Shown here piece by piece: positions 18,456 to 27,047 of a stretch of 64,000 nucleotides of DNA; the first letter of the stretch is position 1, and each line of letters begins with the position of its first letter. Origin of the DNA: Mesorhizobium sp. CU3 (GTDB taxonomy: Bacteria > Pseudomonadota > Alphaproteobacteria > Rhizobiales > Rhizobiaceae). The stretch lies in assembly GCF_006442965.1 (NCBI RefSeq), contig NZ_VFWX01000003.1, positions 186,001 through 250,000 of the forward strand, in the 5' to 3' direction. Below the pieces are notes generated by a model. It saw only the letters and a list, made by a program, of their open reading frames with translations. It did not search any database and was not told the origin of the DNA. The translations under genes were made by a program, and so were the position numbers.

Positions 18456-18680
18456 TTAAGCGGCGCTCCCAAAACTTCTGCCGAGGCGGATCGTGATCTC
18501 GGTCGGGCACCGTACTCCTATCTTGAAAAGAGCAAGCACCCTCAGGGCTACCTGTTCGCGATCTGGACTGTCAGGAGCTATCCCGCTTTTTTGGCAGTAT
18601 TTCTCGATTACAGCAGAAAGCAGGGCGATATCCTGAGGCGCGAGGTAGTCTTGCGAGTACATTAAGGCTGTCCTTGCCAC
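18456..18680 (-). CDS. Conserved hypothetical protein
   Basis: This 74-residue soluble protein includes YLAPQDIALLSAVIEKYC and SPDREQVALRVLALFKIG. The repeated pattern of hydrophobic residues suggests an all-helical fold, and small proteins of this type recur in rhizobial genomes. The function is unknown. It follows the DUF3606-like remnant convergently and has no evident operon partner. Confidence 0.55.
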   Translation of the reverse strand: MARTALMYSQDYLAPQDIALLSAVIEKYCQKSGIAPDSPDREQVALRVLALFKIGVRCPTEITIRLGRSFGSAA

Positions 18681-18805
18681 GGGGCGGATGTCGCGGCTGA
18701 AGCGCGTTGCCAGCGGACAATGGTGCTATAGGCGTTATGTTGGCTATCGCTTTTGACATACCAACGAGCAAAGCTCCGCTGCCGGTCGGGGAGACTATCG
18801 CCGTT

Positions 18806-19171
18806 CTAACCTCGTGATAGACCGCGCCGATCCGCGGTCGTGGCAGCAGCGTTCGCCTCGGCTTCGAGTTGATCGACCTTCGTCTTTATCCGGTCTGGAT
18901 CTTCATGCTCCAGCCCAACGACGTCGTTTCGCGTCTCTTTGAGGGACACAATGATTTCGTCGAGTTTGGCGTGGATTGCGGCTGTGTCGCGGTAGCCCTG
19001 TATCAAGACCACGCCCGTGATGATGATGGCCGCGACCGAAAGGACATACGTGACAGCGTTGGTCAATCCAAAGGGCACGAGCAGCGTGCACGCCAGCATC
19101 GCAACGACCACGGCATAAAACCCGGGAGGTCGCGAGAGGAAGTCAGCGCTTCGAAAGAGAAAATTGTTCAT
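18806..19171 (-). CDS. Low-affinity iron permease family protein
   Basis: The product (121 residues from the ATG at 19169-19171) has two membrane helices (about 18-38 and 43-63) followed by the family's soluble tail with KLDEIIVSLKETRNDVVGLE and HEDPDRI. This matches the bacterial Iron_permease (PF04120) group. Whether it transports iron is unproven; bacterial members are short, and this one has few membrane segments. An in-frame upstream start at 19237 would add a non-homologous basic leader and is not chosen. Confidence 0.75.
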   Translation of the reverse strand: MNNFLFRSADFLSRPPGFYAVVVAMLACTLLVPFGLTNAVTYVLSVAAIIITGVVLIQGYRDTAAIHAKLDEIIVSLKETRNDVVGLEHEDPDRIKTKVDQLEAEANAAATTADRRGLSRG

Positions 19172-19275
19172 AGCTATCACAGAGCCCCGCTTGCGAGCAT
19201 CAGCAATCACAAATGACATGATCGGTGCGTATGCCAACTATGGCAGGAGCATCGGGCATCTGAAAAGTGTTGGCA

Positions 19276-19410
19276 TTATCCTATCGGGTGTTGGGTCAAT
19301 ACGGCGTAGGAAAGTCCCAGAAGCAAGATCAGGACGCCCCCTCCTACGAGCAGGCTGATTGCGATCCAAAGCCGCCTTGACCTCGAGTTACTGCTCACTT
19401 GTTGCTGCAC
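19276..19410 (-). CDS. Small single-pass membrane protein
   Basis: A 44-codon frame from GTG at 19408-19410 to TAA reads a basic N terminus (SSNSRSRRLW) followed by one strongly hydrophobic helix (IAISLLVGGGVLILLLGLSY). A second GTG four codons in gives a 40-residue version. No strong ribosome-binding sequence is visible. The charge distribution predicts an N-in inner-membrane protein. Support is the typical composition alone. Confidence 0.4.
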   Translation of the reverse strand: MQQQVSSNSRSRRLWIAISLLVGGGVLILLLGLSYAVLTQHPIG

Positions 19411-19422
19411 CGGTTCGTACCG

Positions 19423-19500
19423 CTAGCGGCGAAGGCCAAAGAAACTCAAGACTGCAAGGACCACGACGACTAGGCCGACGATGTAAATGATGCTGTGCAT
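19423..19500 (-). CDS. 25-residue membrane microprotein
   Basis: The frame is MHSIIYIVGLVVVVLAVLSF followed by FGLRR and a stop. It is preceded by a strong ribosome-binding sequence, AGGAGAT, seven bases before the ATG at 19498-19500. Nearly identical short proteins are annotated in rhizobia (recalled, not searched). It is a single transmembrane helix with a positive C-terminal end. The role is unknown; such peptides often modulate membrane complexes. Confidence 0.6.
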   Translation of the reverse strand: MHSIIYIVGLVVVVLAVLSFFGLRR

Positions 19501-19619
19501 GCTTGATCTCCTGCAGACCCGATCAGGATGCCCGCCATCCGTGTTCGAAGCGGACTGGCGGGCATCTTGACGCTTTGACACATCCAGCGAGAAGGGACTT
19601 AGTCGCCGGACAGCCATCA

Positions 19620-20111
19620 ATGTGGCTTGGCGCCTTTCGTTGCACCAATCAGACTATTACGCTCTTGGCCGGGACTTTGGTCGGAGTTGCGTCTGACGAG
19701 GCCGATGCACAAGCGGGCAGAGCACTGATTGAAGCGACACTTCCGCCACGGGATGGAATTTCAGGTCATCGCACGACTTGGAACCAAATCCTCAAGACGA
19801 AGTTGGGAGGGCGCTACGGGAACTTTGAGATGCTCCTTGCCTTGAACGATGCAATCTCCTCGACCGTTATGGCCGGCAGAGCGACAAAGGTCGAAATCTT
19901 CGGAGTAATTGATCTGAACAGTAAGGCCGAAATCAGGATCGGGGCTATCAGCCTGGGGGAAGCAATCCAGTTCGTCGCAAACGCGTCAGTGCTCGGCTAC
20001 GATGTTCGCGGTGCAATGGTCCGGTGCGAGTTGCCGGGAAGGCCGAGCCTGAGAAAGTGGGATTGCGACCGGTTATGGACGCAATATGGCCGGGCCCTGC
20101 TCCAAGCGTAA
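19620..20111 (+). CDS. Hypothetical protein
   Basis: From ATG 19620 the frame encodes 163 residues with no recognised domain. It contains LLAGTLVGVASDEADAQAGR, ALIEATLPPRDGISG and IGAISLGEAIQFVANAS, with acidic and hydrophobic spacing that looks like a folded soluble protein. The frame is open further upstream to 19503, but that part overlaps the microprotein promoter and has low-complexity composition. No ribosome-binding sequence decides the start. The function is unknown. Confidence 0.45.
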   Translation: MWLGAFRCTNQTITLLAGTLVGVASDEADAQAGRALIEATLPPRDGISGHRTTWNQILKTKLGGRYGNFEMLLALNDAISSTVMAGRATKVEIFGVIDLNSKAEIRIGAISLGEAIQFVANASVLGYDVRGAMVRCELPGRPSLRKWDCDRLWTQYGRALLQA

Positions 20112-20630
20112 ATCCTCTGCTCAGATCGACCAGAGACCTCGTCTTAGCCTCGTGATTATGGCCGGCGCTTGTAATCCAACGGGCCGCTAAGCAAAACGCG
20201 CCTCACCTCGGCGAACATTCCTTCCAAGCTTGAACACGGCACAGACCGCCCCAAGAGTGATCAAGAATCTAAGCATGCTTCTGCTCCGGTATGCGACGCG
20301 AGGAAGCGTCAATGGCTCCGCTTGGTTGCGACGTTTTCCAAAACGGTAGCCCGCGCCCCTCGGCGAGGACGCGGGCCGGTGCTTCCACCAGTCCGCGATC
20401 GCTTGAGGGGGGCGACCGCAGACATCCCTCCAACAAATCGGATTGCAGCTTGTTCCCTTTCGCTGGAGAAAACCTGCAGGCCGGCCATGGGCTGCGCCAA
20501 CTCATCGATAACCGCACCAACTCGCATCGAAGACCTTTGCATGACTGTTTTGCCCTCTGCACGGACGCGCCGACATGGAACCATCTTGCTGGCTCTGCAT
20601 TGATGGCGCTGGACATTAGGGGGGCACCAG
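20112..20630. other. Gene-poor stretch upstream of the hybrid kinase
   Basis: No secure gene. On the minus strand, about 20309-20542, a frame reads MRVGAVIDELAQPMAGLQVF, reminiscent of the dimerisation helix of histidine kinases but lacking the phospho-acceptor His. It could be a small remnant. The promoter of the following kinase must lie here. Confidence 0.35.
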
Positions 20631-23600
20631 TTGGGGGCGACAACCGACGGCCTTGGCCAACACGATACGCTGCGCTTTGCATTGCTCGCCGCGCTCGGCG
20701 ACCGGATTCGCTCGATCAGTGACCCCAGCGCTCTCGCCTACGCAGCGGCTGAACTTCTGGGACAACACTTCAAGGTTAGCCGCGCCGGCTATGGCACCAT
20801 CGATGTCGAGCGCGAAACCATAACCATTGACCGCGACTGGAATGCTCCTGGCGTCAAAAGCCTGGCAGGCACGCTACAATTTCGAGACTACGGCAGCTAT
20901 ATCGAGGATCTCAAGCGCGGCGAGACCGTCATTTTCGAGGATGCGGAGACTGATCCGCGCACACGCGACAGGGCCGGCGCGCTCAAGGCCATCAGCGCCA
21001 GATCGATCATCAACCTACCTGTCAGCGAGCATGGCGGGGTTGTCGCGCTGTTCTACCTGAACCACGAATCCGCGCGCCACTGGAGCGCGGACGATGTCGC
21101 CCTCGTATCAGAAGTCGCTGACCGGACGCGTACCGCGATTGAACGCCTCAAGGCAGAGAAGGCGTTACGTGAAAGCGCCGAGCGACTGGCGTTCCTCGAC
21201 AGGCTTGGCCGCGAGAGCGCCGTCGCCAAGGACAGCGATGCCGTGATGGCGATCACCACGAGACTTCTGGGAGAACACCTCCAGGTTTCGATCTGCGCCT
21301 ATGCCGATATGGAACCGGACCAGGATCATTTTACCATTCGCGGTGACTGGGCCGCACCGGGATCGCCGAGCATCGTGGGCTATTACAGCCTCGCGGATTT
21401 CGGAGGGCTTGCGGTCAGCACCCTGAAGGAAAACCGGCCGCTGATCATCAACAACAATCTGTCCGAGATCGAGCCGCAAGCAGCAAAAGCCTTCCAGGAC
21501 ATCGGCATAAGCGCCACGATATGCATGCCGCTGGTCAAGCAGGACCGGCTCACGGCCCTGATGGCCATCCATGACAAGCATCCCCGGATGTGGTTGGAAC
21601 GCGAGCTCGCCTTGCTCAAGGAAGTGACCGAGCGCTCATGGGCGCATGTGGAGCGGGTACGCTCCGAGGAAACCGCGAGGGCCAGCGAGGAACGTTTGCG
21701 GCTGGCCACGGACGCAGCCGCGATCGGAACCTGGGATTACGACCCCGTCAGCGGCGCGCTGAGATGGGATGACCGATGCAAGGCGCTTTTCGGGCTGCGT
21801 CCAGAGGCAGAGGTCACGTATGAAGGCGCCTTTCTGGCAGGGCTGCACCCCGACGACCGCGATCGCGCCGATGAGGCTGTCCGGCAAGCAATAAGTCCGG
21901 GCGGATCCTCCCGCTACGACATAGAGTATCGCACCGTTGGTTTGGAGGACGGCAAGGAGCGATGGATCGCGGCGACCGGCGACGCTCTCTTCGAGGAAGG
22001 CCGCGCCATACGCTTTATCGGGACCGTCATGGACATTACGGCCCGCAAACGCGTCGAGCGCCACCTGCAGGTCATTAACGCCACAGCCGCCGCGGTGGCG
22101 TCCGAATTGGACGTAAACCGCATCGTGCAAACAGTAACCGATGTCGGGGTCGAGCTTTGCGGCGCCCAGTTCGGGGCGTTCTTCTATAATGTCGTCGATG
22201 AGAAAGGCGACAGCTACATGCTCTACACGCTGTCCGGGGCGCCGCGATCTGCGTTCGAGAACTTTCCCATGCCGCGCAATACTGCGGTCTTCGAGCCCAC
22301 GTTCCGAGGCGCCGGCGTGGTGCGCTCCGACGACATCCTCAAGGACCCACGTTACGGAAAGAATGCGCCCCGCAAAGGAATGCCCGAGGGCCATCTGCCT
22401 GTGAGATCCTATCTGGCGGTCCCGGTTATCTCCCGATCCGGCGAGGTGCTAGGCGGACTGTTTTTCGGGCATTCCGAAACAGGCATCTTTGGCGCGGAGC
22501 ACGAGGCCGCTTTGTTAGGCCTTGCCGGTCACGCAGCGACAGCGATCGACAATTCGCGGCTATTTGGAGCCTTGCAGTCGTTGAATTCGACCCTGGAGCA
22601 GCGCGTGGCAGAGGCCGTCGCCGAGCGCACGACAGCTGAGGAACATCTTCGCCAGGCCCAGAAGATGGAGGCCGTGGGCCAACTCACCGGCGGGATCGCG
22701 CATGACTTCAACAACATGCTCGCCGTCGTCATAGGCGGCTTGAATCTCGTGCAACGCAAACTGCGAAACGGCGACACCAACGTCCAGGCTTTCGTCGACG
22801 GGGCTATCGACGGCGCGCAACGAGCCGCGGAGCTGACCAAGAGGCTGCTCGCCTTCTCGCGACAGCAGCCCCTGGCCCCGAAGCGCCTGAACCCGAACCG
22901 GCTTGTTGCCGGCATGGGAGAGCTTATGCGACGCACGCTGGGAGAGACAGTACAGATTGAAACCGTCCTCGCAGCAGGCCTCTGGCACGTCGAGGTGGAC
23001 GCCGGCCAGCTTGAAAGTACGTTGTTGAACCTTTGCGTCAACGCACGCGATGCCATGCCCGGTGGCGGCAAATTGACCATCGAAACCTCCAACGCCCACG
23101 TCGATGAGCGGTATGCCAAGGCAAACGCGATCGCTGCCGGGCAATATGTGCTTCTTGCGGTTAGCGATACCGGCATTGGTATGACGCCCGATGTGATGAG
23201 CAAGGCATTCGATCCCTTCTTCACCACCAAGGCCGTGGGCAAGGGAACCGGGCTGGGATTGAGCCAAGTCTACGGCTTCGTCCGTCAATCCGGCGGGAAC
23301 GTAAAGATCTATTCAGAAATGGGCGTCGGAAGCACGGTCAAGATCTACCTGCCGCGCTCACTTGGAAGCGTTGCAGAAGGCGAGCCGCTAGCGCCGTCCG
23401 AGGTGATCCCAGGCAAGCAGCATGAAGTGGTCATGGTCGTCGAAGATGAGGACCGCGTGCGTTCCATGGCCGTCGAGGCGCTTCGCGAACTTGGTTATTC
23501 AGTTGTCGAAATGCGAGGACCTCGCGACGCCCTCGAGGCCATCCAGGCTGGCAATGTGCCCTCCCTGCTCTTTACCGATGTCGTGATGCCGGAAATGTCA

Positions 23601-23789
23601 GGTCGCGAATTGGTGGACAAGGTAAAACTCGTGCAGCCCACACTTAAAGTGCTCTACACGACCGGCTATACGCGCAACGCGATCGTCCATAATGGCACAC
23701 TCGACTTTGGGACCGAGCTTCTCACCAAACCTTACACGATCGATGAGCTCGCGGAAAAAGTCCGCAAGATCCTGGACCGACCTTCTTGA
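20631..23789 (+). CDS. Soluble hybrid histidine kinase (GAF-GAF-PAS-GAF-HisKA-HATPase-REC)
   Basis: The 1052-residue protein has no membrane helices. GAF domains lie at about 20-165 and 195-345, a PAS/PAC domain at about 355-475, and a third GAF at about 495-640. The HisKA His is near 691 (GGIAHDFNNMLAVV), the HATPase has DTGIGM and GKGTGLGLSQVYG, and a C-terminal receiver has phospho-acceptor Asp near 983 (LLFTDVVMPEM). The start is TTG 20631, preceded by the purine-rich AGGGGGG. It belongs to the large CckA-like hybrid kinases common in rhizobia. No cofactor-binding Cys is obvious, so light sensing is not claimed. It heads the signalling block. Confidence 0.92.
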   Translation: MGATTDGLGQHDTLRFALLAALGDRIRSISDPSALAYAAAELLGQHFKVSRAGYGTIDVERETITIDRDWNAPGVKSLAGTLQFRDYGSYIEDLKRGETVIFEDAETDPRTRDRAGALKAISARSIINLPVSEHGGVVALFYLNHESARHWSADDVALVSEVADRTRTAIERLKAEKALRESAERLAFLDRLGRESAVAKDSDAVMAITTRLLGEHLQVSICAYADMEPDQDHFTIRGDWAAPGSPSIVGYYSLADFGGLAVSTLKENRPLIINNNLSEIEPQAAKAFQDIGISATICMPLVKQDRLTALMAIHDKHPRMWLERELALLKEVTERSWAHVERVRSEETARASEERLRLATDAAAIGTWDYDPVSGALRWDDRCKALFGLRPEAEVTYEGAFLAGLHPDDRDRADEAVRQAISPGGSSRYDIEYRTVGLEDGKERWIAATGDALFEEGRAIRFIGTVMDITARKRVERHLQVINATAAAVASELDVNRIVQTVTDVGVELCGAQFGAFFYNVVDEKGDSYMLYTLSGAPRSAFENFPMPRNTAVFEPTFRGAGVVRSDDILKDPRYGKNAPRKGMPEGHLPVRSYLAVPVISRSGEVLGGLFFGHSETGIFGAEHEAALLGLAGHAATAIDNSRLFGALQSLNSTLEQRVAEAVAERTTAEEHLRQAQKMEAVGQLTGGIAHDFNNMLAVVIGGLNLVQRKLRNGDTNVQAFVDGAIDGAQRAAELTKRLLAFSRQQPLAPKRLNPNRLVAGMGELMRRTLGETVQIETVLAAGLWHVEVDAGQLESTLLNLCVNARDAMPGGGKLTIETSNAHVDERYAKANAIAAGQYVLLAVSDTGIGMTPDVMSKAFDPFFTTKAVGKGTGLGLSQVYGFVRQSGGNVKIYSEMGVGSTVKIYLPRSLGSVAEGEPLAPSEVIPGKQHEVVMVVEDEDRVRSMAVEALRELGYSVVEMRGPRDALEAIQAGNVPSLLFTDVVMPEMSGRELVDKVKLVQPTLKVLYTTGYTRNAIVHNGTLDFGTELLTKPYTIDELAEKVRKILDRPS

Positions 23790-23954
23790 AGGCTACGGTG
23801 TCTTCGTTGGAGCGCTTCAGCGCATTCGCCGCCGGTGTGGACGCGCTGCGCGATTGCGTCGTATCGGGGCGCATGCTGAATATGCTTTCGGACCAATGTC
23901 GCCAGTGGTCTCGCTCACTCGATCGCCCGTTGTCCTCGGTTGCGTGAGAAACCT

Positions 23955-25481
23955 ATGAGTTCCATCGAGACACCACTCGCCGTCACGCCTGGCAGCGGAC
24001 GCATCGTGCGTTCGACAAGTGTCCTATTGGCGATTGGCTTCGTTGTCCTGATGGCGATCATCGCCATCACCTACATGCTCGCCGAGCGCTCCCGCGCCAG
24101 CTTCGACGAGGTCATTGCCGCACGCGACACCCGCACGACAGCGGTCGAGCTGCGCAACGCCATGTTGACCGCGGAATCCAGCCAGCGAGGTTTCGTCTAC
24201 AACGGCAACGAAATCTACCTGGCACCATACGACACTGCAAAAGCGACAGCGCTGCGCCGCTACGAGCGGCTGCGTGCCCTTTTGTCGGCCGATCCGGCCA
24301 GCACGGCCGCGCTCGATCGGCTCAAGACGCTCATGGTCGAAAAATTTGCCGAGATGGACAACACCATCTCCCTGAAGCGCCAACGTGACGACGCGGATGT
24401 TGCGGCGATCGTCAATACAAATCGCGGCAAGGCTCTGATGGATGAGGCAAATATCTTCTTCAGCGGCATTATCCTGGCTGCCGACGACCGGTTGACGGAA
24501 AGCGTGGCCGAACAAAGATCGAACTTCGCCTGGCTGCGGCTGATCACGATCGTTGGCGGCATCGCCATCGTCATCGTCGTCGGCTTCGCGGGCGCGTCAG
24601 TCTTGCGCTACACGCGCGCGCTGAATGATGCGCAACGCGCCCTGCAGGCGCTGAACGCCGGGCTGGAAGAGCGCGTGAAGGAGCGTACCGCAGACCTCGT
24701 TCAAGCCAATGAGGAAGTCCAGCGCTTCGCCTATATCGTCACGCATGACCTGCGAGCGCCGCTGGTCAACATCATGGGCTTCACCAGCGAGCTCGAAACC
24801 GGGGTCGCGACCCTCCAGGAGCTCATTGAAAAGTCGGGCATAGCCGCCGATGCCAGCGATCCGTTGGTAGCCGATGCGCGCAACGCCGCCACCGAGGATC
24901 TTCCCGAAGCCATTGGCTTCATCCGCTCCTCGACCCGCAAGATGGACGGACTGATCAACGCCATCCTGCGTCTGTCGCGCGAAGGCCGCAGACAGCTCAA
25001 GCCCGAATGGCTTCCGCTGGCCGATCTTGCCGCCGGCGCGGCGGCCGCCGTCCAGCATCAGGTCAAGGAAGCCGGCGGAGAGGTACGCCTTGATCTTGGT
25101 GCGACCCGGATTGAAAGCGACCGACTGGCGCTCGAGCAGGTTTTCGCAAACCTTCTCGACAATGCCGTCAAATACCGCTCGCGCGAGCGGCCATTGAAGA
25201 TCGACGTCGGCGCTCGGATCGTTCCTGGCAACCGCGTGGCCATAGAGATTGTCGACAACGGCCGCGGCATCGCCCCACAGGACCTTGAGCGCGTGTTTGA
25301 ACTCTTCCGCCGCGCCGGCGCGCAGGATCAGCCGGGCGAAGGCATCGGCCTTGCCTATGTGCGCTCGGTCGTGCGCAGGCTGGGCGGCGACATCAGCGTC
25401 AAATCGGCGCTCGACGCTGGCACGACTTTCAGGCTAGAGCTTCCGCTGACCGCTACCTTTGTTGAAAGACCGAACGCATGA
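23955..25481 (+). CDS. CHASE3-type membrane sensor histidine kinase
   Basis: From ATG 23955 the protein has 508 residues. Membrane helices at about 20-40 and 195-215 flank a periplasmic helical domain with ESSQRGFVYNGNEIYLAPYD, characteristic of CHASE3. A coiled coil follows (LNAGLEERVKERTADLVQAN), then HisKA with His about 264 (AYIVTHDLRAPLVNIMGF) and an HATPase (NLLDNAVKYRS, DNGRGIAP, GEGIGLAYVRSVV). The kinase resembles those paired with phytochrome-type single receivers. It overlaps the next gene by 4 bp (ATGA), indicating translational coupling to the receiver. Confidence 0.93.
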   Translation: MSSIETPLAVTPGSGRIVRSTSVLLAIGFVVLMAIIAITYMLAERSRASFDEVIAARDTRTTAVELRNAMLTAESSQRGFVYNGNEIYLAPYDTAKATALRRYERLRALLSADPASTAALDRLKTLMVEKFAEMDNTISLKRQRDDADVAAIVNTNRGKALMDEANIFFSGIILAADDRLTESVAEQRSNFAWLRLITIVGGIAIVIVVGFAGASVLRYTRALNDAQRALQALNAGLEERVKERTADLVQANEEVQRFAYIVTHDLRAPLVNIMGFTSELETGVATLQELIEKSGIAADASDPLVADARNAATEDLPEAIGFIRSSTRKMDGLINAILRLSREGRRQLKPEWLPLADLAAGAAAAVQHQVKEAGGEVRLDLGATRIESDRLALEQVFANLLDNAVKYRSRERPLKIDVGARIVPGNRVAIEIVDNGRGIAPQDLERVFELFRRAGAQDQPGEGIGLAYVRSVVRRLGGDISVKSALDAGTTFRLELPLTATFVERPNA

Positions 25482-25924
25482 GCGAGGCAGGAAAACCGGT
25501 AACGATCGTCATGATCGAGGATGACGAGGGCCATGCCCGGCTCATCGAGAAGAACATTCGCCGCGCCGGCGTCAGCAATCAGATCGAAGCGTTTGCAAAT
25601 GGTTCCAGCGCACTTTCGTATCTGCTCGGCCCGGACGGATCGGGCGAGGTCAGCATCGGCCGGCACATGCTTGTCCTGCTCGACCTCAATCTGCCCGACA
25701 TGACCGGGATCGATATCCTGCAGCGCCTCAAGGCGAACGCGCATCTGAAGCGCATTCCGGTCGTGGTGCTCACCACCACCGACGATAGCCGCGAGATCCA
25801 GCGCTGCTATGACCTTGGCGCCAATGTCTACATCACGAAGCCGGTAAACTACGAAGGGTTCGCCAACGCGATCCGCCAGCTGGGGCTGCTGTTTACCGTC
25901 ATCCAGGTCCCTGAAACCGCCTGA
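25478..25924 (+). CDS. Single-domain response regulator
   Basis: The 148-residue CheY-like receiver has the acidic pocket IEDDEGH at residues 11-17, phospho-acceptor Asp 69 (LLDLNLPDMTG), Thr in VVLTTTDD and the conserved Lys in VYITKPVNY. It carries no output domain. Such receivers of the Rcp1 type relay phosphate between a sensor kinase and another protein. It is coupled by overlaps to the CHASE3 kinase upstream and to the receiver-kinase fusion downstream, so phosphotransfer among the three is the simplest model. Confidence 0.93.
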   Translation: MSEAGKPVTIVMIEDDEGHARLIEKNIRRAGVSNQIEAFANGSSALSYLLGPDGSGEVSIGRHMLVLLDLNLPDMTGIDILQRLKANAHLKRIPVVVLTTTDDSREIQRCYDLGANVYITKPVNYEGFANAIRQLGLLFTVIQVPETA

Positions 25925-26988
25925 TGACGCAAGCCGCGACGACAACCAGGGTTCTCTACGTCGACGACGACGACGCGCTGGCCCGGCTGGTGCAAAAGAA
26001 GCTCGGCCGGATGGGTTTCGTCGTCGAGCACGCCGCCGGGCCGGACGAAGCCTTCGAGCGGATTGGCCAAGGCGGCATAGACGTGGTGGCGCTCGATCAC
26101 TATCTGGCGACGGGCACGGGCCTGGAGTTTCTTGAGCGGCTGGCGGCGACCAGTGGCGCCCCGCCGTCGGTCTATGTGACCGGAACATCAGAGATGAACG
26201 TTGCCGTCTCCGCGCTTAAGGCCGGCGCAAGCGACTTCGTGCCCAAGACGATCGGCGACGATTTCATCACCTTGCTGGCCTCGGCACTCAACCAAGCGGT
26301 CGCAAAGGCACGCCTGACGGCCGAAAAGGAGGCAGCCGAGGCCGAAGTCCGGCTTGCTCGCGACCGTGCCGAACTGTTGCTGGCCGAAGTCAATCATCGC
26401 GTCGCAAACAGCCTCGCGATGGTATCGTCATTGGTGAGCCTGCAGGCCAATCTCATAGCCGACCAGGTCGCCAAGGATGCGCTCGCCGAGACGAAGGCGC
26501 GCATCTTCGCCATTTCTTCCGTTCACAAGCGCCTCTACAGCTCGCGCTCCGTCGGGACCGTGGATCTTGACGAATATCTGGCGGGGCTTTTGGAAAACCT
26601 CAGCGCTTCCATGCGCGGACAAGGACATGGCGCGACCCTGGTCAACGACCTCGCCCCGCTCAGGCTTGGGACCGATGGTGCGATCAATCTCGGCGTCATC
26701 GTCACCGAGCTGGTCACGAATGCTTTCAAATACGCTTATCCCGACCGTTCGGGAGAAGTACGGGTCAGTCTGCGCGAAGACGGCAATGGGCAAGCGGTCC
26801 TGACGGTAGAAGATGATGGCGTCGGTCGCAACGACGGAACGGTCAAGGGAACGGGCCTTGGCACGCGCATCATCAAGGCCATGACTGCGAGCATAGATGC
26901 CAAGCTCACCTACCAGGATCGTAGTCCCGGCACCTCTGCAACGCTGAGCTTCCGCCTTCCATCCGGCTCCGACCAACTCGAGCATTAG
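25924..26988 (+). CDS. Receiver-HisKA_2/HWE histidine kinase fusion
   Basis: The 354-residue protein starts with a receiver (DDDD at 14-17, Asp 58 in VALDHYLATG) and continues into a kinase of the HisKA_2/HWE class (LLLAEVNHRVANSLAMVSSL, His about 158; NLGVIVTELVTNAFKYAYPD; DDGVGRNDG). The typical HWE-family traits are the short His box and the ATPase without an F box. It overlaps the preceding receiver gene by one base (TGATG). In Alphaproteobacteria such kinases feed PhyR-type general stress or other response pathways; no PhyR or EcfG gene is present here. Confidence 0.92.
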   Translation: MTQAATTTRVLYVDDDDALARLVQKKLGRMGFVVEHAAGPDEAFERIGQGGIDVVALDHYLATGTGLEFLERLAATSGAPPSVYVTGTSEMNVAVSALKAGASDFVPKTIGDDFITLLASALNQAVAKARLTAEKEAAEAEVRLARDRAELLLAEVNHRVANSLAMVSSLVSLQANLIADQVAKDALAETKARIFAISSVHKRLYSSRSVGTVDLDEYLAGLLENLSASMRGQGHGATLVNDLAPLRLGTDGAINLGVIVTELVTNAFKYAYPDRSGEVRVSLREDGNGQAVLTVEDDGVGRNDGTVKGTGLGTRIIKAMTASIDAKLTYQDRSPGTSATLSFRLPSGSDQLEH

Positions 26989-27047
26989 CGCTCTTGAATT
27001 TAGTATGCGACATGAAACTATGCACCGACGCCGGGGAGAACGCGACG

